Position numbers and translations under genes: made by a program. A DNA stretch of 24,214 nt from CAZPWQ01 sp964590495 (GTDB lineage Bacteria > Bacteroidota > Rhodothermia > Balneolales > Balneolaceae), in NCBI GenBank assembly GCA_964590495.1, contig CAZPWQ010000050.1, positions 1 through 24,214 on the forward strand, in the 5' to 3' direction. Under the pieces are notes generated by a model, which saw nothing but the letters and a program-made list of their open reading frames with translations, had not been told where the DNA came from and did no database searches. Positions 7,944 through 16,489 of this stretch are shown piece by piece; the first letter of the stretch is position 1, and the number at the start of each line of letters is the position of its first letter.

Positions 7944-9974
7944 ATGAATAACAATCACTTTTTGTATCTGCCGGCTTCAGGAAATTCCAATCCCGGCAAA
8001 ATCTGGCTGTGGATATGTCTTTTGGGTGTAATTTTCGGCGCTTATGCCTGCGCACCCTCCTCCTCAATGGTTGAAACATCATCAACTCCTTCTCCACAAT
8101 TAATACCTGTAGATGAAGTGGATCCGCCTGAACCGGATCCCCGTGTCGGGTTGGCAGCCGGATTGTTTGATGCCGGAGAAGCGGTCTGGAATCTGAACAT
8201 GCTGTCGCAAACCCCTCCCCCCGAAGATTTCCTGGGGGTAACGAATTCCGACCTGGCCTTTAAAGATAATTATGCCATCCAGGGTAACTATAATGGTTTC
8301 ATGGTCTGGGATATTTCCAATCCGTCTTCGCCCCAGCTTGTAGTTGATTTTCTCTGTCCTGCTTCACAAAGTGATGTGTCGGTATATAAAGACCTCCTGT
8401 TTGTGTCAGGCGAAGGGCTCGGCGGACGGCTCGACTGCGGCACGGAGGGTGTAAACGAGGCAGTGAGTGAAGAGCGTCTGCGGGGAATCCGGATATTTGA
8501 TATTTCCGATATCCGTAATCCGGAATATATATCCAACGTACAAACCTGCCGGGGTTCTCATACCCATTCCGTACTGGATGATCCGGAGGATAATGAGAAT
8601 GTATACGTGTATGTTTCAGGCTCCGCGCCGGTCCGGCCGGAAGAAGAACTTCCCGGCTGTTCCGATGCCATGCCCGATGAAGATCCTAATTCCGCACTTT
8701 TCCGGATTGAAGTGATAAAAGTGCCACTGGCCAATCCCGAAAAGGCAGCGATAGTCAGTTCGCCAAGAATTTTTGACGGACTGGAGGCACCCCCGGAACA
8801 TGGAATGTCTCCCGCCGACCGTGCCAAGATTAAAAAAGCCGAGGAAGAAGGCGCATTTGTAGCTGAAATTTACGGTCAGCCCCGGATACTTTCCTCACAG
8901 ATAGTTGAACAGATGCTCCGAGATATTATGAAACAAAGAGGGAGCAGCGGCGAACCGACAGCTGCCGACAGTGCTGCGCTGCGGGAAGCCCTTCCCGAAA
9001 TTATCGCTGAAATGGTGGGCGACCGCGGCGATCACGACATCGAACGCCACGGACCCGATCAGTGCCACGATATTACGTTGTATCCTGAAATAGGACTGGC
9101 CGGCGGAGCATGTGAAGGCTATGGGCTCCTGCTGGATATTAAAGATCCTGCAAATCCAATGCGGGTAGATGCCGTAGCGGATTCCAACTTTGCCTACTGG
9201 CATTCTGCGACTTTTAACAATGACGGCAGCAAGGTTCTCTTTACCGACGAGTGGGGAGGCGGCGGCCAGCCAAAGTGCCGCGAAGATGATCCGGTGGAAT
9301 GGGGCGCAAATGCGATTTTCACTATTGAAGACAACAAGATGGACTTCAAAAGTTATTATAAATTGCCTGCCCCGCAAACTCCCCAGGAGAATTGTGTAGC
9401 TCACAACGGTTCTTTAATACCCATTCCGGACAGGGATATTATGGTGCAGTCGTGGTACCAGGGCGGCATTTCGATCTTTGACTGGACTGACCCTGAAAAC
9501 CCGGTTGAAATAGCCTTCCACGACCGTGGACCCGTGGACACCAACCGTATGCAGATGGGAGGCAGCTGGTCGGTCTATTGGTATAATGGCGTTATTATTA
9601 ATTCAGAAATCGCTCGCGGGCTCGATATTTTTGAGCTTGAGCCAAGTCCCTATATCTCTGAAAACGAGATCGCTGCAGCTAATACGGTAACATTTGATCA
9701 GCTGAATGCGCAGGGTCAACCGAAATTCGACTGGCCGGCTACTTTTGCACTCGCAAAAGCTTATATAGATCAGCTTGAACGTGCCGGTAATCTGCCCGGG
9801 CAGGATATCAGGCAAAAGCTTGCCGAAGCTGAAAATGCCTCAGGTGCAGAGCAAAAAGAACTGCTCACTGAATTGGCTGAAGAAGTGGAAGGCCAGGCAG
9901 GAAAATCCAACAATTCCGGTAAAATTAATAAACTCTCCGATACTATACGGCAACTGGCCACCGGACCACAATAG
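7944..9974 (+). CDS. LVIVD-repeat lipoprotein
   Basis: A 676-residue protein beginning at ATG 7944. A rather long polar N-region (about 18 residues) precedes a hydrophobic stretch ending in FGAYAC, a likely lipobox with Cys near residue 36. The body resembles LVIVD-repeat beta-propeller proteins (COG5276): strand blocks such as GFMVWDISNPSSPQLV, IRIFDISDIRNPEYIS, GLLLDIKDPANPMRV and GISIFDWTDPENPVEI recur. At least six Cys outside the lipobox sit in loops (LDCGTEG, QTCRGSHTHS, PGCSDAMP, DQCHDIT, GGACEG, PKCRED, ENCVAHNG), often beside His, suggesting disulfides or metal sites. The last 90 residues are helical and Glu/Lys/Gln-rich. Function unknown; it lies directly downstream of a DUF305 gene, hinting at a shared extracytoplasmic role. 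Confidence 0.86.
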   Translation: MNNNHFLYLPASGNSNPGKIWLWICLLGVIFGAYACAPSSSMVETSSTPSPQLIPVDEVDPPEPDPRVGLAAGLFDAGEAVWNLNMLSQTPPPEDFLGVTNSDLAFKDNYAIQGNYNGFMVWDISNPSSPQLVVDFLCPASQSDVSVYKDLLFVSGEGLGGRLDCGTEGVNEAVSEERLRGIRIFDISDIRNPEYISNVQTCRGSHTHSVLDDPEDNENVYVYVSGSAPVRPEEELPGCSDAMPDEDPNSALFRIEVIKVPLANPEKAAIVSSPRIFDGLEAPPEHGMSPADRAKIKKAEEEGAFVAEIYGQPRILSSQIVEQMLRDIMKQRGSSGEPTAADSAALREALPEIIAEMVGDRGDHDIERHGPDQCHDITLYPEIGLAGGACEGYGLLLDIKDPANPMRVDAVADSNFAYWHSATFNNDGSKVLFTDEWGGGGQPKCREDDPVEWGANAIFTIEDNKMDFKSYYKLPAPQTPQENCVAHNGSLIPIPDRDIMVQSWYQGGISIFDWTDPENPVEIAFHDRGPVDTNRMQMGGSWSVYWYNGVIINSEIARGLDIFELEPSPYISENEIAAANTVTFDQLNAQGQPKFDWPATFALAKAYIDQLERAGNLPGQDIRQKLAEAENASGAEQKELLTELAEEVEGQAGKSNNSGKINKLSDTIRQLATGPQ

Positions 9975-10082
9975 ATAGCCATAACTGATATACCACTAAG
10001 ATTCTTAGTGCCTCGTATGTTCTATGAAAAAATTAAGAGCAAATAATGATTCGTTGGTCCAGAATACTTGAGCCAGCAAAAA

Positions 10083-10142
10083 TCCCCCTTCCGCCGACAG
10101 TCGGACGCAGTAGCAAAGGGGGGAACTAAAGGGGGTTGTTGG
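10083..10142 (+). repeat. G/C-run palindromic repeat, copy 1
   Basis: Begins with TCCCCCTT, contains CGCCGACAGTCGGACG as an inner hairpin, then GCAAAGGGGGG and AAAGGGGGTTGTT. The C-run and G-runs can pair as a hairpin. Related copies lie at 10232-10276 (opposite orientation) and 23789-23820. Short C5-T/A-G5 palindromes of this kind are common between genes in Bacteroidota-like genomes; mechanism unknown. Confidence 0.65.
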
Positions 10143-10231
10143 ACCATCTTTGTTTAAGAAACGTAACGTTAATTCAACTAACTTTCATTACTGCAAATAT
10201 TGCTGTCGCGATATTTAACACTTTACCATAG

Positions 10232-10276
10232 AAACAACCCCCCGGCTAAAGCCGCACCCCCTTTTTTAAGGGGAAT
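10232..10276 (-). repeat. G/C-run palindromic repeat, copy 2 (inverted)
   Basis: Read on the minus strand it starts TCCCCTTAAAAAAGGGGG, has an inner GCGGCTTTAGCCG hairpin, and ends GGGGGGTTGTT, matching the plan and tail of copy 1 at 10083-10142. The two copies face each other across about 90 bp, so a long cruciform is possible. Confidence 0.65.
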
Positions 10277-10326
10277 TTGAAAACCTTGGTGCCTCGTATG
10301 TGGTTTCTCTTGAATTTAATTCACTT

Positions 10327-11622
10327 ATGAAAATGAAACAGATATTCACAGTTCTTTTCACATTATTCACATTAACCTCCTTTGCACAAACTCCTTCCAT
10401 ACAGCAATCTCCCCCGCTTGCTGAGAGCAGTGCCGCCGATGCCGGGATGTCTGAAGAGCGGCTGTCGCGTATAGATGCGATGTTGAAAGGAGTGGTTAAT
10501 GAAGGACAAATACCCGGAGTGGTGGCCCTGGTGGCGAGAAATGGAAATATCGTATATCACAAAGCTTTCGGAATGGCCGACAATGAATCGGGAAGGCAAC
10601 TTAAGCGGGATGATATTTTCAGAATTGCCTCCCAGACCAAAGCCATTACTTCAACCGCTGTCATGATGCTCTGGGAAGAAGGAAGATTCCAGCTGGATGA
10701 TCCTGTTTCAACATATATTCCTGAATTTGAAAATCCGCAAATTCTGGATTCCCTGATTGTCGAAGACACCACCTACACAACCATACCGGCAGAAAACCAG
10801 ATCACCATTCGCCACCTGTTAACGCATACTTCAGGCATCGGCTATGGCGTGATCGACGGGGACGACCGGTTCAGGAAAATCTACCAGAAAGCAGGCGTCA
10901 CAGACCTGTTTACCACCGCTGATGTTACTATTGAGGAAAGCGTAAAAAAACTTGCCGAACTCCCTCTGCATCATAATCCCGGCGAAAAATTTACCTACAG
11001 TGAGGGATTGGATGTGCTGGGTTATTTCATTGAAAAAATATCGGGCATGCCTCTTGATGAATTTTTCAGAACCCGGATATTCGATCCTATCGGTATGGAT
11101 GATACCTGGTTTTATCTGCCGGAATCGAAACACGACCGGTTGGTTCCGGTACAGGAACAGGTGGATGGAAAGTGGACACGGTATCCCACTACTTTTTACG
11201 ATCCGGAGTATCCCGTCAAAGGCGCTAAAAGCTTCTTTTCGGGAGGTGCCGGACTTTCGAGTACGGCCGAAGATTATGCAACATTTCTGCAGATGTATTT
11301 AAATAACGGTGAATTAAACGGTACCCGTTTATTGAGCCGGACTACCGTTCAATTTATGATGCAGAATCAGATCGGAGACCTGATGGAGGGTTCAGGCAGC
11401 TATTACGGACTGGCTTTCGGTGTTCTCAACCAACACGGAGAAGCCATGGGAGGACAGGGCAGCGCCGGAACTTTCGACTGGGGTGGGTACTTCAATACCC
11501 AATACTTTGCTGATCCGCAGGAACAGGTGACCGGTATTCTGTTCAAACAAACGGCGGGAGAAGTTAACGATGATACCCGGTGGAAGTTTCGGCTGCTGGT
11601 GGGACAGGCAATAGACGACTGA
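10327..11622 (+). CDS. exported serine hydrolase of the beta-lactamase (class C/esterase VIII) family
   Basis: A 431-residue protein. The ATG at 10327 is preferred to an in-frame GTG at 10300 because it starts a clean Sec signal peptide (MKMKQIFTVLFTLFTLTSFA) with cleavage before QTP. Catalytic SxxK is SQTK at 102-105 (S102 nucleophile, K105 base). The second motif is Y224-S-E in YSEGLDVLGYF, where class C beta-lactamases have YxN; the Y-S-x form is typical of family VIII esterases and D-aminopeptidase-like proteins. A Gly-rich strand GGQGSAGTFDWGG stands where KTG would be. It is therefore more likely an esterase or peptidase than an antibiotic-hydrolysing lactamase, but substrates cannot be read from sequence. 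It stands alone between repeat-rich spacers. Confidence 0.9.
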   Translation: MKMKQIFTVLFTLFTLTSFAQTPSIQQSPPLAESSAADAGMSEERLSRIDAMLKGVVNEGQIPGVVALVARNGNIVYHKAFGMADNESGRQLKRDDIFRIASQTKAITSTAVMMLWEEGRFQLDDPVSTYIPEFENPQILDSLIVEDTTYTTIPAENQITIRHLLTHTSGIGYGVIDGDDRFRKIYQKAGVTDLFTTADVTIEESVKKLAELPLHHNPGEKFTYSEGLDVLGYFIEKISGMPLDEFFRTRIFDPIGMDDTWFYLPESKHDRLVPVQEQVDGKWTRYPTTFYDPEYPVKGAKSFFSGGAGLSSTAEDYATFLQMYLNNGELNGTRLLSRTTVQFMMQNQIGDLMEGSGSYYGLAFGVLNQHGEAMGGQGSAGTFDWGGYFNTQYFADPQEQVTGILFKQTAGEVNDDTRWKFRLLVGQAIDD

Positions 11623-11937
11623 TCCATTATTTCAAAATTCTCCAATTCGCGTACCGGTTTAGTTTTAATTTACTGAATTTTGAGTTATGGAGGGGTTTTC
11701 ACTGCCAACTGCCGCTGCCTACCGCCAACTGGAAATGATCCAAAGGCCGGACCTTTCAGGCGTGCGATCCGTGTTCTATGTAAATCACGTCCATTTAATA
11801 TTTACTGAACGGCAAAGGTTGTAATAATTTTTAAAAATGTGCTGTGATAAGTCATTTTTTGTATACATCACTTTATTATCAATAATAACAGAGTATTATT
11901 CAGCGATTAATTGAATTCAAAATAAACCGATTTACCA
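11623..11937. other. intergenic spacer upstream of the efflux operon
   Basis: This 315-bp spacer holds no supported gene. Around 11702-11731 it carries a GCCAACTGCCGCTGCC-type run ending in GCCAACTGG, i.e. two GCCAACTG words 20 bp apart, a likely repeat remnant. The right half is A/T-rich and should contain the promoter for the RND operon. An AATAAT/ATTATT inverted repeat lies near 11881-11900. No regulator gene or recognised operator is present. Confidence 0.45.
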
Positions 11938-13119
11938 TTGAAACAGTTACTTTTCATCATTGGGCTTAGTGTTATAACCTTTCTGTTATTTTCCTGCGGT
12001 ACCAATTCAAACGACCAGCAGCAGGGTTTTGGCGGGCCGGGAAATCGCGGCGGCGGGCAGCCGACCAGCGTTGAGGCAGTTCCAGTTGAGATGGATGCCA
12101 TCTCCGATCAAATCCGTTCATACGGCACGATACAGGCACAGGATGTTGTTTCTATCACCCCGCAGGTTTCAGACAGGGTAACCGAGATACTTGTGGATTT
12201 GGGAGACGAAGTAACCCAGGGCCAGCTTATGGCTCGCATCCGTGATGTATCTGTCCGGGATGAAGTGGAACAGGCCGAGGCACAAATCCGGCAGTCGCGT
12301 ACTACCCTTGAGCGAGACAGCACCCAGTTTGTCCGCCAGCAAAAATTATTTGAAAGTGATTTATCCAGCCAATCAGAATACGATGAAGCCCGGGCCAACT
12401 ATCTTAACAGCCGTGCACAGTACGAATCGGCCCGCGCCGCTCTTACCCAAAGCCGCGAAAACCTGGATAATACCGAAATCCGGTCGCCGGTGGATGGTGT
12501 AGTCCTGGAAAGGATGATCTCTGTGGGTGACGTCGCCACAACAGGACAGCCTGTATTTGAAGTAGCCAATCTGGTCGGGTATGAAACCAGGGTATTTCTG
12601 CCCAGGCAAGACTGGCAGGAAGTACAGGTTGGCCATGAAGTCTCATTTTCACTCTCCAGCCGGTCGGGAGAGGTAGCGGAAGGATTCGTATCCCGGAAAA
12701 GTCCGCGCCTGAATGCCGAAACCGGCCTCGGAGAAGTGGTTATCAGTCTTACCGATGCTGAGTCTCCCATCAGCCAGGGGGTTCTTGTACAGGCCCGCAT
12801 CAATTTGGTTACACATGAAAATGTGATTGTAATTCCCCGTTCGGCACTGGTGGAAAAAGTTGATACCTATATCGAACCTGAAACGGGCACTATCGAGCTT
12901 GAGCGAAGTTATTCGGTATTTGTATCGCAGGGAGATAGTGTTGCCGAAAGTCGCGAACTGGAACTGGGCATTGAGCAGGGCGACCGTATTGAAGTAGTGG
13001 GCGGACTTACAGCCGATGATAAGTTAATTATTACCGGACAAAACAATCTTGAAGACGGCGGCCGAATACGGATTGCCGGGCAATCCGACAGTCCGCAGAA
13101 TCGCCGCGCCGGCAACTAA
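11938..13119 (+). CDS. RND efflux periplasmic adaptor (membrane fusion protein), lipoprotein
   Basis: A 393-residue adaptor beginning with TTG at 11938. That start is chosen because it gives MKQLLFIIGLSVITFLLFSC, a lipoprotein signal with the lipidated Cys at residue 20. After a Gly/Gln-rich linker come the family domains: biotinyl/lipoyl half-motif (SITPQVSDRVTEILVDLGDEV, about 80-100), a helical hairpin (EAQIRQSRTTLERD to LTQSRENLDN), the second lipoyl half (IRSPVDGVVLERMISVGDVA), then the beta-barrel and membrane-proximal domains with VIVIPRSALVE and a C-terminal LEDGGRIRI. It links an inner-membrane RND pump to an outer-membrane channel. Its stop lies 22 bp before the first permease, so it is the first gene of a three-gene operon. 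Confidence 0.95.
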   Translation: MKQLLFIIGLSVITFLLFSCGTNSNDQQQGFGGPGNRGGGQPTSVEAVPVEMDAISDQIRSYGTIQAQDVVSITPQVSDRVTEILVDLGDEVTQGQLMARIRDVSVRDEVEQAEAQIRQSRTTLERDSTQFVRQQKLFESDLSSQSEYDEARANYLNSRAQYESARAALTQSRENLDNTEIRSPVDGVVLERMISVGDVATTGQPVFEVANLVGYETRVFLPRQDWQEVQVGHEVSFSLSSRSGEVAEGFVSRKSPRLNAETGLGEVVISLTDAESPISQGVLVQARINLVTHENVIVIPRSALVEKVDTYIEPETGTIELERSYSVFVSQGDSVAESRELELGIEQGDRIEVVGGLTADDKLIITGQNNLEDGGRIRIAGQSDSPQNRRAGN

Positions 13120-13141
13120 TCCAAAGAGTGTAAAAGATTTC

Positions 13142-16100
13142 ATGAAAAATCTGTCGAAAATAGCAGTTGACCGCCCGGTTACATTCCTGATGATCAGTCT
13201 TATCCTGATCGGGTTCGGACTGTATGGATTAAATAATCTGCGTCTGAACCTCTATCCTGATGTTTCTTTTCCAACGGTGACAGTCTACACTACATATGAA
13301 GGAGTTGCCCCTGAAGATGTAGAAGCACTCATTACCCGCCAGATCGAGGAACAGGTGGGCAGTATATCAGGAGTGCGTCGTGTACGGTCTCTTTCCAGCC
13401 AGGGTGCTTCAGTTGTTAAACTTAATTTTATCTGGGGCACCGACTTATTCGTCGCTGAAACCGAAGTGCGCAAACGCCTTGACATGATCCGGCGCGGACT
13501 GCCGGATGACGTGGACCAACCGATCGTTTTTTCGTATGATCCCAATGATGAACCGGTGGTGGTTCTGACGCTTACCAGCGACAACCGGAGTCCCCGCGAG
13601 TTGCGAACCATCGCAACGCGACAGCTCGAACAGAGGATTGAACGGCTGCCCGGAATTGCCTCAGCCGAAACAGCCGGTGGATTCGACCGTCAGATCAACA
13701 TTCGCATCAGCAACAGCCAAATGCGAACCTATAACCTGGATGTCGGGGATATTTCCGGCCGGCTAAGCCAGGAAAATGTACAAATCCCCGCCGGTGAACT
13801 GACAGAGGGTGACAAGGTATACTCTCTGCGTACGATCGGCGATTTTAAAAATACCGATCAGATCCGGAATTCCATAATTGCCGTTACAGATAACGGGGAT
13901 CCCATCTACCTTAAAGATGTGGCAAATGTGGAAGACGGAATTGCCCAGCCTATCGGCAATGTACGGGTTCATGGTGATAACGGAGTCATCATCAATGTTT
14001 ACAAACAGAGCGACAGCAATATCGTCAGTGCCGCAGACGGTCTGGTTAACAACCTTGAAGATCTTCGTTCAATTCTACCTTCAGGTACCCGGGTGGATGT
14101 ATTGACCAACAAAGCCGATTTTATCAGTGATTCTATTAACAACCTGGTGTTGACAGGTCTCCAGGCGGTTATCCTGGTTATCATCATGCTTCTCTTGTTT
14201 TTACGCAACGGACGTTCGGCTTTTGTCGTGGCTGTTTCCATTCCTATTTCCATTATCGCCACATTCAGTATTATGGATTTTTCGGATGTGAGCCTGAACA
14301 TCATCTCCCTCTCCGGACTAACACTGGCTGTGGGAATGGTTGTGGATAATGCCGTGGTTGTGCTCGAAAACATCTTCCGGTTTCGCGAAGATGGTGAAGC
14401 AGGTAAAAAAGCCGCCGTTTTGGGTGCCCGGGAAGTTGTAACACCGGTTGTCGTCTCCACACTGACTACATTGGTGGTATTTTTACCGGTACTGTTCGTA
14501 CCCGGTATTGCGGGACTGCTGTTCCGTGATTTGGCCCTGACTATCTCCTTTGCTCTCATCGTATCGGTTCTGGTGGCCATTACACTGATTCCGGTGCTGA
14601 GTTCACGACTGTTTGATGCACAGATTACTACGTCAACAAAAAAAGATCCGGCACGGCATGTATTGAATAAACTGTTAGTATGGCGACGAAAGAATTTTTT
14701 CACGAGACTGCTTTCAATCCCACTTTTTGTTCTTTATATCATTAGCTGGCCGTTTTTAAAAGCCTGGGGATGGCTGACACGCTCATCCGAGTCATTATTC
14801 AGTGATAGATTAGGTCCCTGGCTCGGGCAGCAGTTTGATAAGCTTGAAAACAATTACAAAACATCTCTGAATAAAGCCCTGAACCGGAGCGGACTCGTAA
14901 TTCTGGCGTCATTTGCTCTTCTGATCGCCTCTCTGCCGATCTTCAGTGTACTCGGAGGTGAATTTTTCCCTCAGGTGGATGAAAATTATATCATCCTTGA
15001 TATCCAGCGGGAACCGGGTGTTAGTTTGCTGGAGCTGGAGCGGTCATTTATGCAGGCAGAAGATATTATCCGGGAAACCGTACCGGAATCCCGGCTTGTA
15101 GTATCCGACTATGGTGATAAAATCGGCATTGAAGGCGCCGATAACCCCGGGGGAAACCAGGGGCGGATCCGCATTGAACTGTCACAGGTTAGTGAACGCT
15201 CCCGAAGCCAGATGGAAATTACAGCCGCCATACTGGAAGATTTACAGGATGTTCCGGGAGTTAATATTCGCGAAGTCCGGGAAGACCCGCTCAGTCCCGA
15301 TGGTGAAACGGGTCTGATTGTTCAGATATATGGATACGACCAGGCAGTCAAAAAAGAACTGGCCGACCGGACTAAAGAGTTGCTGCAGAATATAGACGGT
15401 ATTGCCGGTGTATTCAGTTCGGCCGACCAGGGCCGTCCCGAGCTGCGTGTAGAGATGGACCGCGAGCGCATTGCACGCGTGGGAATGAATACCTCTCAGG
15501 TGGCTACAATGCTCAGTAATTCCGTGCAGGGAGCATCAGCCACGACTTTTGTAGACGAAGGAATTGAATTTGAAGTACACGTTGAGGTCGATCCCATGGA
15601 TAAGGCACAGTCTACCGCACTTGAAGAATTACAGGTGCAAACTCCGGACGGCGATTGGATGCCGTTGAAAAACCTGGCACGGGTTGAGCGTTATACCGGC
15701 CCATCCAATATTCTCCGGATCAACCAGGAAAGAATGGTTGAAGTTGAAGCCGACCTTGGAGGTCTGGATCTGAAAAGTTCCACCGAACAAGCCGAACAGG
15801 CACTGAGCGGAATCGACTGGCCCGAAGGATACCGCTACGAACTGGGAGGTTCTTCCGAAGAACAACAGGAATCATTCTTTTACCTGATGATCGCTTTTAT
15901 CATTGCAGGGGTATTAACCTACATGGTCATGGCCTCACAGTTTGAAAGCCTGGTGGAACCTTTTATTATTATCGTGACTATTCCACTGGCGTTAACCGGT
16001 GTACTGCTTATTTTATGGTTAACCTCGACACCGGTGAGTGTTACCGCTATGGTTGGACTAGTGCTGCTGACCGGCATTGTGGTAAACAACGGTATTGTTA

Positions 16101-16414
16101 TGATCGATTATATTAAAATATTACAGTCGCGCGGACAGGATCGCCATGAAGCGATTGTAAACGGGGCCGGACGCAGATTACGGCCCATCTTAATGACAGC
16201 ACTAACTACCATTTTAGCGATGGTTCCCCTGGCTTTGCAACTGGGCAGCGGCTCCGAGACCTGGAGTCCCATGGCACGCGCCGTAATAGGCGGGCTGACC
16301 ATGTCCACTATTTTAATGTTGTTTGCTGTTCCCTGCATGTATTTCATCATCAACTCCTGGGTAGAAAGATCCGGTTTTGATGCCGTGCATAAGGAAGACC
16401 CTCTGGGGAATTGA
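13142..16414 (+). CDS. RND-family efflux permease (first of two)
   Basis: A 1090-residue inner-membrane transporter. The ATG at 13142 (MKNLSKIAVDRPVTFLMISL) is used because family members start immediately before TM1 with this AVDRPV phrase; longer readings run back into the adaptor gene. AcrB-like topology: TM1, periplasmic porter half, TM2-TM6, then the second half. TM4 has GMVVDNAVVVLEN near residue 400: the AcrB Asp407-equivalent is present, the Asp408-equivalent is Asn. TM10 has GIVVNNGIVMIDY, so the Lys940-equivalent is also Asn. This D-N/NN pattern is found in SwrC-like HAE1 proteins. Unusually, a segment with an extra hydrophobic stretch (FTRLLSIPLFVLYIISWPFL, from residue 520) is inserted between TM6 and TM7. 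Substrate unknown. Confidence 0.95.
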   Translation: MKNLSKIAVDRPVTFLMISLILIGFGLYGLNNLRLNLYPDVSFPTVTVYTTYEGVAPEDVEALITRQIEEQVGSISGVRRVRSLSSQGASVVKLNFIWGTDLFVAETEVRKRLDMIRRGLPDDVDQPIVFSYDPNDEPVVVLTLTSDNRSPRELRTIATRQLEQRIERLPGIASAETAGGFDRQINIRISNSQMRTYNLDVGDISGRLSQENVQIPAGELTEGDKVYSLRTIGDFKNTDQIRNSIIAVTDNGDPIYLKDVANVEDGIAQPIGNVRVHGDNGVIINVYKQSDSNIVSAADGLVNNLEDLRSILPSGTRVDVLTNKADFISDSINNLVLTGLQAVILVIIMLLLFLRNGRSAFVVAVSIPISIIATFSIMDFSDVSLNIISLSGLTLAVGMVVDNAVVVLENIFRFREDGEAGKKAAVLGAREVVTPVVVSTLTTLVVFLPVLFVPGIAGLLFRDLALTISFALIVSVLVAITLIPVLSSRLFDAQITTSTKKDPARHVLNKLLVWRRKNFFTRLLSIPLFVLYIISWPFLKAWGWLTRSSESLFSDRLGPWLGQQFDKLENNYKTSLNKALNRSGLVILASFALLIASLPIFSVLGGEFFPQVDENYIILDIQREPGVSLLELERSFMQAEDIIRETVPESRLVVSDYGDKIGIEGADNPGGNQGRIRIELSQVSERSRSQMEITAAILEDLQDVPGVNIREVREDPLSPDGETGLIVQIYGYDQAVKKELADRTKELLQNIDGIAGVFSSADQGRPELRVEMDRERIARVGMNTSQVATMLSNSVQGASATTFVDEGIEFEVHVEVDPMDKAQSTALEELQVQTPDGDWMPLKNLARVERYTGPSNILRINQERMVEVEADLGGLDLKSSTEQAEQALSGIDWPEGYRYELGGSSEEQQESFFYLMIAFIIAGVLTYMVMASQFESLVEPFIIIVTIPLALTGVLLILWLTSTPVSVTAMVGLVLLTGIVVNNGIVMIDYIKILQSRGQDRHEAIVNGAGRRLRPILMTALTTILAMVPLALQLGSGSETWSPMARAVIGGLTMSTILMLFAVPCMYFIINSWVERSGFDAVHKEDPLGN

Positions 16415-16444
16415 GATTTAAGGATTGAATGTTATGACATATAG

Positions 16445-16461
16445 TCTCCCCCGGCGGGAGA
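16445..16461 (+). terminator. small hairpin between the two permease genes
   Basis: TCTCCC and GGGAGA form a 6-bp stem with a 5-nt loop, followed by ATTTTG. It may attenuate transcription or stabilise one mRNA segment, tuning the ratio of the two permeases. The T-run is weak, so full termination is unlikely. Confidence 0.35.
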
Positions 16462-16489
16462 ATTTTGAAAACACATTTCGGGTTTTATT

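Larger units (their letters stand above)
9994..10301. repeat. composite repeat region flanked by a 13-bp direct repeat
   Basis: GTGCCTCGTATGT is present at 10008-10020 and again at 10289-10301, bracketing about 270 bp without a gene. The left copy overlaps a perfect inverted repeat CACTAAG-ATT-CTTAGTG (9994-10010). Between the copies lies the inverted pair of G/C-run palindromes annotated separately. The right copy touches the start region of the hydrolase gene. The layout resembles an insertion or rearrangement bounded by duplicated sequence, but no transposase or terminal inverted repeats of an IS are present. Confidence 0.6.

Noticed and set aside
10327..11622. Calling the hydrolase an antibiotic-resistance beta-lactamase
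   Set aside because: YSE instead of YxN and no KTG triad favour an esterase/peptidase-type member.
13999..14703. 234-codon open frame antisense to the first RND permease
   Set aside because: Ser/Thr/Arg-rich composition typical of the complement of a coding strand; the plus-strand frame is an unmistakable RND permease.
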